Shown here: piece after piece, positions 44,887 to 55,049 of the stretch
Numbering within the stretch: position 1 is the first letter of the stretch
Layout of the letters: each line of letters opens with the position of its first letter
Origin: Salegentibacter sp.
GTDB lineage: Bacteria; Bacteroidota; Bacteroidia; Flavobacteriales; Flavobacteriaceae
Direction of reading: 5' to 3'
DNA: 64,000 nt
Assembly (NCBI GenBank): GCA_024635795.1
Contig: JAGXIH010000013.1
Location: 124,001-188,000, forward strand
The notes under the pieces: generated by a model
Told to the model about the DNA's origin: nothing
The model's input: the letters and a program-made list of their open reading frames with translations, nothing else
Databases searched by the model: none
Position numbers and translations under genes: made by a program

Positions 44887-47601
44887 TTGCAACCAACTAT
44901 ACAAAATATACTTTTTTGCTCTATTTTTTTTCTTTTTCCGGGTATGATTGCAGCCCAGGAAATCGGGAAACAAGACGGAATAGAGATTGAAGCCCAGCGC
45001 GATACCCTGGTTTCAGTTGGAGATTCGCTTCCTCTTGCTCAAAGCATAAAATCGCTCGATACTATTATTGGAGATTCTATAGTTCAGGATACCATAAAAC
45101 CGCAGGGAAATCAACTTATCACCGATGTAATCACCTATACGGCCAAAGATTATATGCGGATTAGTCAGAAAGAAAACAGAATGTATCTTTATAATGAAGC
45201 CATGATCACTTATGAAGATATGGTTATAAATGCGGGGCTAATTGTTATTGATAATAATAAAAATGAAGTTTACGCCTATGGCATCCCCGACTCTACCGGG
45301 ACATACTCGCAAAAACCGGTGTTCACCCAGGCAAACCAAACGGTAGAACCCGATTCAATTCGCTTTAATTTTGATACTGAAAGAGCTCTGATTTATAATT
45401 CCAGGACTCAGCAAGCGTCCTTTAATGTACTGGGAGAAGTTACCAAGCGGGAAAATGATTCGGTTTATTTTATGAAGAATGTTAGATTTACTACTTCTGA
45501 AGATGTAGAAAACCCCGATTATTTTTTCTATGCCCGGCGGATTAAATTAGTCCCGGATAAAAAGATAGTTTCAGGGCTCGTAAATATGTATATCGCCGAT
45601 GTTCCCACGCCTCTGGGATTGCCTTTTGGATATTTCCCTATGACCGATGAGGAAACCTCGGGCTTTATCCTTCCCAGTTTTGGAGATAGCCGTAGAGGAT
45701 ATTTTCTGCAAAACGGAGGTTATTATTTTGCAATTAGCGATTATGTAGACCTTATGGTTTTGGGAGCCTATTATACCAACGGTAGTTATGAGCTAAGCAC
45801 AGCATCCAATTACGCAAAACGATATAGATACCGAGGTAATTTCAGATTAAGGTATGAGAACCAGCTGGATAGTGAACGTGGCTTTCCCGATTATGCTGAA
45901 AGAACGCAATATAACATACAGTGGACCCACAATCAGGATGCAAAAGCAAATCCCAATTCACGATTTTCTGCATCGGTTAACCTTGGGAGTAGCACCTATT
46001 ACAAAGAATCTGCAAATCAAGGGAATACAGGGAATTTCTTAAACAATACTTTAAGTTCTTCGGTGTCTTACAGTAAAACCTTTGAAGGAGAGCCTCAGGT
46101 TAATTTAAGCGTTGCGGCCAGGCATTCTCAGAATACCAATACGCAAAGTATTAATATGAGTTTGCCAACCGCGCAGTTGAGTATGTCCAGAATCTATCCC
46201 TTCGCCCCTAAGACGGGTGCAAAAAAGGGATTTATTGAAAATATCAATTTTCAGTATAATTTTAGGGGAGAAAATCAGATCCAGACTACAGATTCGCTCT
46301 TTTTTCAACCAGAAATGTTTGAGGGGATGAATTTTGGTGCAAAGCATACCATCCCGGTTTCCACCAACTTTAAGGTATTTAAATATTTAAGCGCAAGTGT
46401 AAATGCCAATTACGATGAAAACTGGGTCTTCAAAACCTTTGAGCGATCCTGGGATGATGTAGCCAATGAAGAAGTTATCGATACCATTAATAAATTCGAT
46501 TCATACCGAACTTATAATTTCAGCACCAATATAGGAACTACAATTTACGGTTTAAAAAACTTCGGTAAAGACAAAAAGATACAGGCTATACGCCACGTTA
46601 TGCGCCCTAATATAAGTTATAATATTAATCCTGCCTTCGATCAATATTACGATAGCTATGAGCGTATTAATCCGGCAAACCCACTGGAAACCAACATGGT
46701 TGATTATTCCCGTTTTCAGGGAACGCTCTACGGGGCTCCGGGAAGAAGGTTTTCAAGTTCTATTGGTTTAAGCCTAAGCAATACCCTGGAAGCCAAAATT
46801 CGCTCTAAAGACAGCACTGCAACGGAGCCCGAAAAGATCACCCTGCTTAATAACTTTTCTTTAAATACCTCTTATAATCTTGCGGGAGACTCCCTGCGCT
46901 TATCTCCTATTTCTTTTCGTGGAGGCATTCCTATTATTCGAAATAAACTGGATATAAATGTGGCCGGGAATATAGATATCTATGCGTTGGACAATAACAA
47001 CCGAAGAATAGATAAGCTGAATATTAATAATGGTGGAAGTCTCTTCCGGTTTACCAATGCCAATATAAGTTTCGGGTATTCCTTTTCCAGTAAGGATTTT
47101 GAAGATGATGGCGAAGAAGGTGATGAACTGGATAATGAAACTTACAGAAATGGTGGTCGTCGTGATGATCTCTTCGGAAAAGGAACGGACTTGGACGGGC
47201 GGTTCTATGATGAAGATGATTCTGAAGACGAAAGCCGCGACGAACGTGACGACAGTTGGTACAATTATAAGATTCCTTGGGACCTGCGGCTATCCTACAC
47301 CATGACTTATAACAACAGTGCCAGGCAAAATGAGATCACCTCTCATTCCATAATGTTTTCGGGAGACGTGGAAATTTCCCCAAAATGGACGGTAGGTGGT
47401 TCGTCAGGGTTCGACTTAAAGGAACAAGGATTCACCTATACGCAGTTGCGTTTTCAACGAGACCTTGATAGCTGGAGAATGAGTTTTAACTGGGTACCTT
47501 TTAGCGAACGTAGTTCATGGTACTTTTTTATAGGAATAAAATCATCTATCTTAAGCGATATTAAATATGATAAGCGACGGGAGCCAGACCGCCAGCTTTA
47601 A
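44887..47601 (+). CDS. lptD: LPS-assembly protein LptD-like outer-membrane protein
   Basis: A 904-residue outer-membrane barrel. The start is a TTG at 44887; no ATG or GTG precedes the signal peptide (TIQNILFCSIFFLFPGMIAAQ). Residues about 100-250 form the periplasmic beta-jellyroll (OstA/LptA-like): YLYNEAMITYEDMVINAG and YAYGIPDSTG. The rest is the barrel, with PLGLPFGYFPMTDEETSGF, a family block. A very acidic loop (GEEGDELDNE and DEDDSEDESRDERDD) lies near residues 740-800. It inserts lipopolysaccharide into the outer leaflet with LptE. RidA follows 12 bases later. Confidence 0.9.
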   Translation: MQPTIQNILFCSIFFLFPGMIAAQEIGKQDGIEIEAQRDTLVSVGDSLPLAQSIKSLDTIIGDSIVQDTIKPQGNQLITDVITYTAKDYMRISQKENRMYLYNEAMITYEDMVINAGLIVIDNNKNEVYAYGIPDSTGTYSQKPVFTQANQTVEPDSIRFNFDTERALIYNSRTQQASFNVLGEVTKRENDSVYFMKNVRFTTSEDVENPDYFFYARRIKLVPDKKIVSGLVNMYIADVPTPLGLPFGYFPMTDEETSGFILPSFGDSRRGYFLQNGGYYFAISDYVDLMVLGAYYTNGSYELSTASNYAKRYRYRGNFRLRYENQLDSERGFPDYAERTQYNIQWTHNQDAKANPNSRFSASVNLGSSTYYKESANQGNTGNFLNNTLSSSVSYSKTFEGEPQVNLSVAARHSQNTNTQSINMSLPTAQLSMSRIYPFAPKTGAKKGFIENINFQYNFRGENQIQTTDSLFFQPEMFEGMNFGAKHTIPVSTNFKVFKYLSASVNANYDENWVFKTFERSWDDVANEEVIDTINKFDSYRTYNFSTNIGTTIYGLKNFGKDKKIQAIRHVMRPNISYNINPAFDQYYDSYERINPANPLETNMVDYSRFQGTLYGAPGRRFSSSIGLSLSNTLEAKIRSKDSTATEPEKITLLNNFSLNTSYNLAGDSLRLSPISFRGGIPIIRNKLDINVAGNIDIYALDNNNRRIDKLNINNGGSLFRFTNANISFGYSFSSKDFEDDGEEGDELDNETYRNGGRRDDLFGKGTDLDGRFYDEDDSEDESRDERDDSWYNYKIPWDLRLSYTMTYNNSARQNEITSHSIMFSGDVEISPKWTVGGSSGFDLKEQGFTYTQLRFQRDLDSWRMSFNWVPFSERSSWYFFIGIKSSILSDIKYDKRREPDRQL

Positions 47602-47613
47602 AAATAATACTTC

Positions 47614-47997
47614 ATGAAAAAGATTATCAGAACAAAAAATGCACCGGCTCCTATAGGGCCATATAATCAGGCGGTAATGAGCGGGAATATGCTTTTTGTT
47701 TCGGGACAAATCGCTATTAACCCTGAAACCGGAGAACTGGAAACATCAGATCTCAAAAGAGAAACCAGTCTTGTGATGGAAAATCTTAGAGCCATCCTTA
47801 AGGAAGCAGGTTTAAGTTTCGAAAACGTAATTAAAACCTCCATTTTCATAAGTGATATGAATAATTTCGCCCAAATAAATGAGGTCTATGCTAAGTATTT
47901 TGATGCAGAGACCGCCCCTGCCAGGGAGACTGTGGAAGTGGCAAACCTGCCAAAATTCGTAAACGTGGAGATAAGCGCTATCGCTGTGAAGTTTTAA
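47614..47997 (+). CDS. ridA: RidA-family reactive intermediate deaminase
   Basis: A 127-residue YjgF/YER057c/UK114 protein, which hydrolyses reactive enamine/imine intermediates such as 2-aminoacrylate. The family segments APAPIGPYNQAVMSGNMLFV, SGQIAINPETGEL, TSIFISDMNNFAQINEVYA and the catalytic Arg in APARETVEVANLPK are all present. It is 12 bases after lptD, so probably transcribed from the same promoter, and convergent with mgsA. Confidence 0.95.
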   Translation: MKKIIRTKNAPAPIGPYNQAVMSGNMLFVSGQIAINPETGELETSDLKRETSLVMENLRAILKEAGLSFENVIKTSIFISDMNNFAQINEVYAKYFDAETAPARETVEVANLPKFVNVEISAIAVKF

Positions 47998-48022
47998 ATA
48001 CTCTTACCCGAAGGAAACCAAA

Positions 48023-48391
48023 TTAAATTCCCTGAATAAGCAATTTTGCGGTGGCCGGATTAGTTGCCAGCGGAATATTATGGACGTCACAAATACGCAT
48101 AAGCATGAAAATATCTGGTTCATGAGGGTGTTTGTCCATAGGATCCCTAAAGAAAATCACCATTTGGATCTGCCCTTCTGCAACTTTGGCAGCTATTTGG
48201 GCATCCCCGCCTATAGGCCCGGATAGTAATTTTTCTACTTCAAATCCGGCTGTTTCGGTTTTTGCACCGGTTGTTCCCGTTGCGATGAGATGAATTTCCT
48301 TGGATTGCAGAATTTCCCGGTTTTCATTTAAAAATTGAACCATTTCAGCTTTCTTCCCGTTATGGGCTATTATTGCTATTGTTTTCTTCAT
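48023..48391 (-). CDS. mgsA: methylglyoxal synthase
   Basis: A 122-residue MGS-like protein that converts dihydroxyacetone phosphate to methylglyoxal and phosphate. The phosphate-binding and catalytic parts are IAHNGKKAEMVQF, ATGTTGAKTE, LSGPIGGDAQIAAKV and the catalytic Asp in FFRDPMDKHPHEPDI. It lies 1 base after pfkA. The two act at the same branch point of upper glycolysis, so coexpression makes sense. Confidence 0.96.
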   Translation of the reverse strand: MKKTIAIIAHNGKKAEMVQFLNENREILQSKEIHLIATGTTGAKTETAGFEVEKLLSGPIGGDAQIAAKVAEGQIQMVIFFRDPMDKHPHEPDIFMLMRICDVHNIPLATNPATAKLLIQGI

Positions 48392-48392
48392 T

Positions 48393-49379
48393 TTAAGTGG
48401 AAAGGATATCGGAGATTCTTAGCAATTCTTTATTAATAGTTGGCTTGTCTTTTAAGGCCTTATCCAGATCGCAGGCTTCAATTCGGTTATTCATCATCCC
48501 CACCATTACATTATGCTGACCGTCCAGAAGTAATTCCACCGCTTTTACACACATCCTACTGGCCAAAACCCTGTCAAAGCAGGTGGGACTACCCCCACGT
48601 TGAATATGCCCTAATACGGTTACTTTAGCATCATAGTACGGAAGGTTTTCCTTTACATATTCTGCAAGTTCAAATACATTTTTTCCGATCTTGTCCCCTT
48701 CTGAAACTACCACGATACTGGAAGTCTTACCTGAGCGCCTACTTCTTTCGAGGGAATTTAATAATCTATCGAGACCTAAATTCTCTTCAGGAATAAGGAT
48801 TTCCTCTGCACCCGCTCCAATTCCACTGTTAAGAGCGATAAAACCGGCATCCCGGCCCATAACTTCCACAAAGAATAACCTATTATGAGAGCTAGCGGTA
48901 TCTCTTATTTTGTCTATGGCCTCCACTACAGTATTCAAAGCAGTATCGTAGCCAATGGTATATTGAGTTCCAAAAATATCGTTATCTATCGTACCGGGCA
49001 CTCCCAGTACCGGGATGCCATGTTCTTTGAAAAGCACCTGTCCACCTCTAAATGTCCCATCTCCACCGATAAGAACCATTGCGTCTATACCAAGTTTTTT
49101 AATATTAGCTGCTGCTTTTGCCCTGCCTTCTTCAGTTAAAAATTCTTTGGAACGCGCAGATTGCAGAATAGTGCCCCCAAGTTGGATAATATTTCGCACA
49201 CTACGCGCATTAAGTTCCAGATAATCATCCTCAATCATTCCCTGAAAGCCTCTTTTAAAACCAAAGCATTCTACATGATAATATGCGCAGGCCCGGGTTA
49301 CAGCACGTATGGCAGCATTCATCCCGGGAGAATCTCCCCCGGAGGTCATTAATCCTATTCTTTTTATTCTTGGTGGCAT
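48393..49379 (-). CDS. pfkA: ATP-dependent 6-phosphofructokinase
   Basis: A 328-residue PfkA. The ATP-loop motif is LMTSGGDSPGMNAAIRA, and IGGDGTFRG carries the glycine (GGDGT) that marks ATP rather than pyrophosphate use. The catalytic block is GVPGTIDND, and VEVMGRDAGFIAL and GHIQRGGSPTCFDR bind the sugar phosphate and effector. It catalyses the committed step of glycolysis. It is followed by mgsA. Confidence 0.96.
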   Translation of the reverse strand: MPPRIKRIGLMTSGGDSPGMNAAIRAVTRACAYYHVECFGFKRGFQGMIEDDYLELNARSVRNIIQLGGTILQSARSKEFLTEEGRAKAAANIKKLGIDAMVLIGGDGTFRGGQVLFKEHGIPVLGVPGTIDNDIFGTQYTIGYDTALNTVVEAIDKIRDTASSHNRLFFVEVMGRDAGFIALNSGIGAGAEEILIPEENLGLDRLLNSLERSRRSGKTSSIVVVSEGDKIGKNVFELAEYVKENLPYYDAKVTVLGHIQRGGSPTCFDRVLASRMCVKAVELLLDGQHNVMVGMMNNRIEACDLDKALKDKPTINKELLRISDILST

Positions 49380-49523
49380 CTTCTTTTATTTAACATTATA
49401 AATCTACGAACAAAGGCTTAAATAGCCGCGCCTGCACAAAATTTAATTTATGGCCAACAAATGAACAAATAGCAATCTTAAAATAAAAATGAATTTATTT
49501 CATCCGGTCAAATTCCTGCCAAT

Positions 49524-52500
49524 TTAATTGAAGCGTTCCTCCGGGAAGTTTATGTAATCTGGCGCGATAGATTTTGGCGATTTCTCCTGTCCTTCCTCTT
49601 CTTCAGATTTTATATTTTCCTTATTCAGAATTTTTCGTATCATTTCCTTAAAAGTATCAAAATCAACTGAATAGGAAATTCCAATTCCCTGGGTGAAGCC
49701 AATCTCCTCTCCAATGAACTGGATATTGTTTTCACGATTAAAAACTTTTGCTCTCAGCGACCCGTCTTCATTCAGAAGAAAATCTATTTGAAGATCCCCC
49801 ACAATTATCGACTCGGTAACACCTCCAATAGGAACCCCCACCTGTCCGTTTATAATTACCCGGTCACTAATTTGTGTAGAAAGGGTTAGACCAAATCTAT
49901 CTACTTTTTGCTGATCTGGAGTACGGTCGCCCTGAACATAGTTCACGCCCACCTGAAATTTCCCATCCTCATCTGCAAAAATATCGTTTACTATACTTGA
50001 AGCTCTTTCTGCCAGGGTTCCTGTGATGGCATTTTGACGTAAGCCAAACTCACTATAAAAAGAGCCCTGGGTAACCAGGAATAGGGCCTGTAATTCCCTA
50101 CTCGCCCTGTCATCCATACGGTATTCCAATTCTGAACGTACCACGGAGCTGGCGTTGGGAAATTCAATTTCAAAGGTAATATCGGGTTGAATAATCTCTC
50201 CCTGAAGATCTATGATCACTTCTACCGGTATTTTTCTGTTTATACTGGGGTTTTCAAGGAGTACCGCAGGGTTGGCATTAAGCTCGTAAATGGCACGAAC
50301 ATCAAGCTGAGCCCGGGCCGGATTACCATCCCAGTTAATACTTCCGCCAGATTCCACTTTAAAAACTTTTTGAACTAAACCAGCATACTTAAAGTTGTAA
50401 ACCCCTTCGTAGGCCACAAAATCACCCCACATATTGAATTTTCCATTGGTGTTGATTTCCAACAAAAGGTTCCCTGCACCGCGGCCGCGAAGCGTACTTC
50501 CGCTGGTTTGGTCTACCACAACTTCCACTTCAGCATCACTGGTGACATCAAGATCAAACACCATTTCCATACCTTTCACCTCCCTGGTGACGATTTTTTC
50601 GCCGGCCAATCGGGCTGCTTTTTCCTCAGGACTAAGGAAATAGATATAGGAATTATCTCCGGCCGATTCGGTTTCATTTAAAGGAATTTTAAAAACAGTA
50701 CCTCTTTCGGTGGCGGCATTTACTTCAATAACCAGTTCATCGGTAGGTCCTTTAATACTCGCTTCCCCACTAATAAAAGCTGTTCCATAGTACAGAGCAT
50801 CTTCACTGGCGTCTGTATCAAGGACCAAAAGCCTGTCTGTAGTGACATCCAGATTAAGCATCCATTCCCGGAAATTGCGATGTCTTATATAACCATCAAG
50901 AGTTCCGCGAGTACCATATTTAGTGTCCACTAATTCAATTTGATCAAAATTGAATTGTTGTTCGGTAAGGTTAATCGTGGCTTCATCCCTGAAATCAAAA
51001 TCCACATTCAGATAAGGAATTCTAAGACCTGCATCTATAAGACTTAGTTGCCCTGAAAATTCGGGATTCTTGTAATTCCCTGAAACCCCAGCGCTTCCTG
51101 AAGCGAAACCTCTAATATTACTGATAACTTCCCCTCCCAGCGGACTGAAAGCTGCCATATTTAGGCGATTAAGGTCCACATCGAGATCAATCCTGGGTTC
51201 CTGGCCACTTACATCAATATTTCCCAGGGCCGAAAGTGATTCGAACTCTTTTTTCCTAAGAGTTGCATTGACATTATAATTGGTAAGGTCTTCATTTCCT
51301 TCTACATCAATCACAAGGTTCCCCAGGAGGTTGTCATTCACATCCAGGGAATCAATGCGTAAAGAGGTATTCGGATAATAGGCGCCATCCTCCTGTAACA
51401 AGTCCAGTTTTCCGTTCAGGACACCTGCCAGTCGTAGGCTATCGATTTGCGGAGTGATCTTCCCGATATCCACATCGTCAAATTCCATACTGAAATTTTT
51501 ATAAGTTGAATCCCGAAGCACCCCGCTTAGTCTTATTTCCTCATTCTGATGGCTCATCACCAGAGAATCAATGGTGATGTTTTTAAAATTATTATCAAAG
51601 ACTATTTTGTTGCTCTTATTCCGGTCTTCATTGATGTACCAAATATTTTCCCTGAAACGGATATCAGATCGCTGGATTCCCACCACCGATTTATTATTTT
51701 CGTTTATAGTATGGAAAAGGTTGATGTTAAATACATCGTCATTTTTCTTTCCTCCCTGGAATTCTGAGCGGATAAAAAGCGTGTCCCTTTGAGTTACATT
51801 AATAAAGCTGAATTCTGAAAAATTATAAAATTCAGTAGAAACGCTATCTGACTCAAAGTAGGTATTATAAATGGGGTTGGTGTTATCTACCTGCAGGTTC
51901 ACGTTTTCCAACATATTTCCGAAGAGATCTATCCTGGGCGATCTGAAGGTGATCTTGAATTCAGATTCGTCTGATTCCACTCTACCGCGAATAAAAGTAT
52001 TTGGGGCCAAGATTATTTTGGGGTAGAAAACCTCTATGATCTTGTTGTAAATATCAAAATCGAATTCCATAAACTGGTTGCTCGTAATAGTTTCGGGCTC
52101 GTAGTTGGTATAAATACTTCCCAGGGAGTTTTTAAACAGGTCAACGATTTCATCTACCTGGAAGATTCCCTCCACCTGCCCGCTTATCACATCGGGAGAA
52201 TTAATTCCTATAGTCCTCACCTGTCCTTCAAAACTGGAAACTATACTGAAATCATCAAAATAATAAAGGTCATTTTGATTCTGGTACGAGGTATTAAGCA
52301 GCAGTATCTCCCCAAAGGCATTATCTATTGTGGTACCCTTCATATTCATAATTACATCTCCCTTAAAAATGGAAAGACTATCCCTGGTTACCAGGTTGAG
52401 TTTATTCAGGTTTGCATATCTTACCGCAGCCTCAAAATCATATACGTTTATTTCTTCCGAAAGGTCTGCAAGACCATTAAATTCCATTTTTAAATTGGGG

Positions 52501-53930
52501 TCGTTGGCCATAAGCAAACCATTAAATAAGGGTTGGCGCATATCGCCAATTACCCGGATATTCGAATAGCTGTAATTATTGAATTCGAACTGGGAGATCT
52601 GGCCTTTCAGGCGGGCACTTAAACTTTCCTGGTCGAAGCCTATCCCGTCTACATTTAAGTTAAAACTGGTTTTCCCCAGATTTTCGTTGTTGAGCAATCT
52701 TCCTAAATTGAACTCTTTCAGAATCAGGTTACCTTTATACTCTGCCAATTTAACATTGTTGAAATTATTAAGTGTAAAGAAAGCCTCGGCATCCCCCAGT
52801 TGGGTAGTAATGTCAATATCGGCATCCAGGGAGTTTTTGGTAAGAATAGCATCACCCATTATCCTGATATTTCCAAAATCCCGAATGTTTTCCGGTAATT
52901 TTCCACGAAGGTCCCCTGGCAACAAATTCACCAGATCATAATAGTTCGAGGTGAACTCATTAAAATTACCTGTAATTCTAAGGTTCTCTTCTGGAGTTGA
53001 GAAGGCACCTTCTATCCTCACCCGGCCATCCACACGGCTCCGGTCCATTCCTTTTAGATCCAGATCCTCCAGATAGAAATCATTGAGTGACCCACTGAAT
53101 TTAGTATCAAAAACCAGTAACTGGTCTTCTCCAAAACTATCGTAAAATACTTTTAAATCTGAACTGGACACAACAGTTTCCTCAAAATCACCGCTTATCT
53201 GCACCTCGTTGGTAAAATCGGAAAAGCCGTCCAGAGTATAATTCAGTTTTAGATCGGCCTTAATCAGGGAATGTGGGGTTTGCAGGATGAAATCGTCAAG
53301 GACCATTCCGGTTGGCGTGTAGGTAAGATCAGTACTTAAGTGATTTATATTAAGGCCCCGTTTTTCTTTACCTCGTATATTAGTAATTTGAGTGCTTATT
53401 TTACCGCCATCAATCTTAAAGTCCTTTGCAAGAATTGCTAAATTGTCGAGGATGATTATTTCAGGATTATCAAGATTTTCATCTGTAAAGCTGTAATGAC
53501 CATTAAGGACTTCCATCGAGCTGACATCCATTCTGAAGACCGTTGAATCCCCGGTGGGTTCTTTTTTTAATTTATCGAGAAAGATAGCTAGATTGTCCTT
53601 ATCCTCATTAGCGTATTTTTTCATTTTGAGTCTAAAAACGTCCAGCTGAGTAAACCCTAAAGAAGGATTTCCTCCTATTATATTGGAGAGACTTAAAACT
53701 GATGTGCGAAGCTGCCGGGCGTGCATGAGCGTATCGCCGTGGTGGTCTTCCACGAAAATTCCATTGAGCTTAACTTTACCAAAATATCCTAAACTTACCC
53801 TTTCCACCGATACATTCACATCGTTGTTTTCTTTAAGGGATTTGGTTATCCTCCCGGCCACCGAAGTTTGAACAGCCGGAATGGAAAAAATAATAAGAAG
53901 TAGAATAAAAAATAAAACCAGCGCAACCAC
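49524..53930 (-). CDS. tamB: TamB/AsmA-family translocation and lipid-transport protein
   Basis: At least 1468 residues. One N-terminal membrane helix (ALVLFFILLLIIFSIPAVQ) is followed by a very long beta-rich periplasmic rod and the conserved C-terminal TamB domain (about 1100-1430), which includes VVDQTSGSTLRGRGAGNL, DRASRELQALFLVTQGSF and VGVPIGGVTE. The start is unclear: GTG at 53930 is the first normal start codon, but the frame stays open upstream to about 53970 and encodes a basic stretch KRIKKFWKILTRTV that suits the N-terminal anchor. It is divergent from tsaD, as is common in this phylum. TamB conducts phospholipids or helps assemble outer-membrane proteins. Confidence 0.9.
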   Translation of the reverse strand: MVALVLFFILLLIIFSIPAVQTSVAGRITKSLKENNDVNVSVERVSLGYFGKVKLNGIFVEDHHGDTLMHARQLRTSVLSLSNIIGGNPSLGFTQLDVFRLKMKKYANEDKDNLAIFLDKLKKEPTGDSTVFRMDVSSMEVLNGHYSFTDENLDNPEIIILDNLAILAKDFKIDGGKISTQITNIRGKEKRGLNINHLSTDLTYTPTGMVLDDFILQTPHSLIKADLKLNYTLDGFSDFTNEVQISGDFEETVVSSSDLKVFYDSFGEDQLLVFDTKFSGSLNDFYLEDLDLKGMDRSRVDGRVRIEGAFSTPEENLRITGNFNEFTSNYYDLVNLLPGDLRGKLPENIRDFGNIRIMGDAILTKNSLDADIDITTQLGDAEAFFTLNNFNNVKLAEYKGNLILKEFNLGRLLNNENLGKTSFNLNVDGIGFDQESLSARLKGQISQFEFNNYSYSNIRVIGDMRQPLFNGLLMANDPNLKMEFNGLADLSEEINVYDFEAAVRYANLNKLNLVTRDSLSIFKGDVIMNMKGTTIDNAFGEILLLNTSYQNQNDLYYFDDFSIVSSFEGQVRTIGINSPDVISGQVEGIFQVDEIVDLFKNSLGSIYTNYEPETITSNQFMEFDFDIYNKIIEVFYPKIILAPNTFIRGRVESDESEFKITFRSPRIDLFGNMLENVNLQVDNTNPIYNTYFESDSVSTEFYNFSEFSFINVTQRDTLFIRSEFQGGKKNDDVFNINLFHTINENNKSVVGIQRSDIRFRENIWYINEDRNKSNKIVFDNNFKNITIDSLVMSHQNEEIRLSGVLRDSTYKNFSMEFDDVDIGKITPQIDSLRLAGVLNGKLDLLQEDGAYYPNTSLRIDSLDVNDNLLGNLVIDVEGNEDLTNYNVNATLRKKEFESLSALGNIDVSGQEPRIDLDVDLNRLNMAAFSPLGGEVISNIRGFASGSAGVSGNYKNPEFSGQLSLIDAGLRIPYLNVDFDFRDEATINLTEQQFNFDQIELVDTKYGTRGTLDGYIRHRNFREWMLNLDVTTDRLLVLDTDASEDALYYGTAFISGEASIKGPTDELVIEVNAATERGTVFKIPLNETESAGDNSYIYFLSPEEKAARLAGEKIVTREVKGMEMVFDLDVTSDAEVEVVVDQTSGSTLRGRGAGNLLLEINTNGKFNMWGDFVAYEGVYNFKYAGLVQKVFKVESGGSINWDGNPARAQLDVRAIYELNANPAVLLENPSINRKIPVEVIIDLQGEIIQPDITFEIEFPNASSVVRSELEYRMDDRASRELQALFLVTQGSFYSEFGLRQNAITGTLAERASSIVNDIFADEDGKFQVGVNYVQGDRTPDQQKVDRFGLTLSTQISDRVIINGQVGVPIGGVTESIIVGDLQIDFLLNEDGSLRAKVFNRENNIQFIGEEIGFTQGIGISYSVDFDTFKEMIRKILNKENIKSEEEEGQEKSPKSIAPDYINFPEERFN

Positions 53931-53958
53931 GGTTCTAGTTAATATTTTCCAGAATTTT

Positions 53959-53985
53959 TTGATACGCTTTTATGTTTTAACTTTG
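53959..53985 (+). promoter_or_regulatory. promoter of tsaD (TTG-16-TAACTTTG)
   Basis: TTG at 53959-53961 and TAACTTTG at 53978-53985, a 16-base spacing that is one base under the usual range. It lies 38 bases before the tsaD ATG and overlaps the upstream end of the tamB reading frame. Confidence 0.5.
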
Positions 53986-54023
53986 TAAACAATATTAACA
54001 ATTTCTATGCCCCTTATTTCTTA

Positions 54024-55046
54024 ATGGCTTCACAAAATATTTACATTTTAGGGATCGAATCTTCCTGCGACGACACGGCTGCGGCCATACTTCATAACGG
54101 TAAAATTTTATCTAATGTTGTAGCCACACAAGAGGTCCACAAGCAGTATGGCGGGGTTGTTCCCGAACTCGCCTCCAGGGCGCACCAGCAAAATATTGTG
54201 CCGGTGATCCATCAGGCCATAACTCAGGCAAATATCGTTAAAAAAGATATAAATGCAATCGCTTTTACACGCGGTCCCGGACTTATGGGATCTTTGCTTG
54301 TTGGAACCTCCTTCGCAAAATCTTTGGCAATGGGTCTTGGCATCCCTCTTATTGACGTAAATCATATGCAGGCCCACATTTTAGCCCATTTTATTGAGGA
54401 AGATGCCTTTGAAAAACCCGAGTTTCCTTTCCTTGCCCTAACAATAAGCGGAGGCCACACCCAAATCGTAAAAGTCTCCGATTATTTCCAGATGGAAGTT
54501 ATTGGCGAAACAATCGATGATGCGGTGGGCGAAGCCTTCGATAAAAGTGCAAAAATCTTAGGCTTGCCCTACCCCGGTGGTCCTCTTATAGACAAATATG
54601 CACAATCCGGTAATCCAAAAGCATTCAAATTTCCAAAACCTAAAGTGCCGGAGCTGAATTTTAGCTTTAGCGGATTTAAAACTGCGGTACTCTATTTTAT
54701 CCAAAGAGAAACCAAAAACAATCCTGAATTTGTAAAAGAGAACCTGGAAGATATTTGCGCCTCCATTCAGTATTCTATCGTGGGGATTTTGATGGATAAG
54801 CTGAAAAAGGCCGTAAAACAAACCGGGATAAACCATATTGCCATTGCCGGTGGGGTTTCGGCCAATAGTGGAATCAGGAATGCCCTGATGGAAGCCGAAA
54901 AGAACCTCGGGTGGAAATGCCATATTCCAAAATTTGAATACACAACAGATAATGCTGCGATGATCGCCATTGCAGGGCATTATAAATATCTTGAAAAAGA
55001 TTTCGCCGATTTCTCGGTCACAGCTCAGGCGCGCTATAAATTTTAA
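54024..55046 (+). CDS. tsaD: tRNA N6-adenosine threonylcarbamoyltransferase
   Basis: A 340-residue ASKHA-fold enzyme that transfers threonylcarbamoyl to A37 of ANN-decoding tRNAs (t6A), with TsaB and TsaE. It starts ILGIESSCDDTAAAIL. The iron-binding HxxxH is VNHMQAHILAHF, and FPFLALTISGGHTQIV, GEAFDKSAKILGLPYPGG and AIAGGVSANSGIR are all present. It heads a rightward string with rsmE. Confidence 0.97.
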   Translation: MASQNIYILGIESSCDDTAAAILHNGKILSNVVATQEVHKQYGGVVPELASRAHQQNIVPVIHQAITQANIVKKDINAIAFTRGPGLMGSLLVGTSFAKSLAMGLGIPLIDVNHMQAHILAHFIEEDAFEKPEFPFLALTISGGHTQIVKVSDYFQMEVIGETIDDAVGEAFDKSAKILGLPYPGGPLIDKYAQSGNPKAFKFPKPKVPELNFSFSGFKTAVLYFIQRETKNNPEFVKENLEDICASIQYSIVGILMDKLKKAVKQTGINHIAIAGGVSANSGIRNALMEAEKNLGWKCHIPKFEYTTDNAAMIAIAGHYKYLEKDFADFSVTAQARYKF

Positions 55047-55049
55047 GTT

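Noticed and set aside
52579..52941. 120-codon ORF antisense to tamB
   Set aside because: Shadow of tamB, rich in Ser/Leu/Arg as expected from reverse reading.
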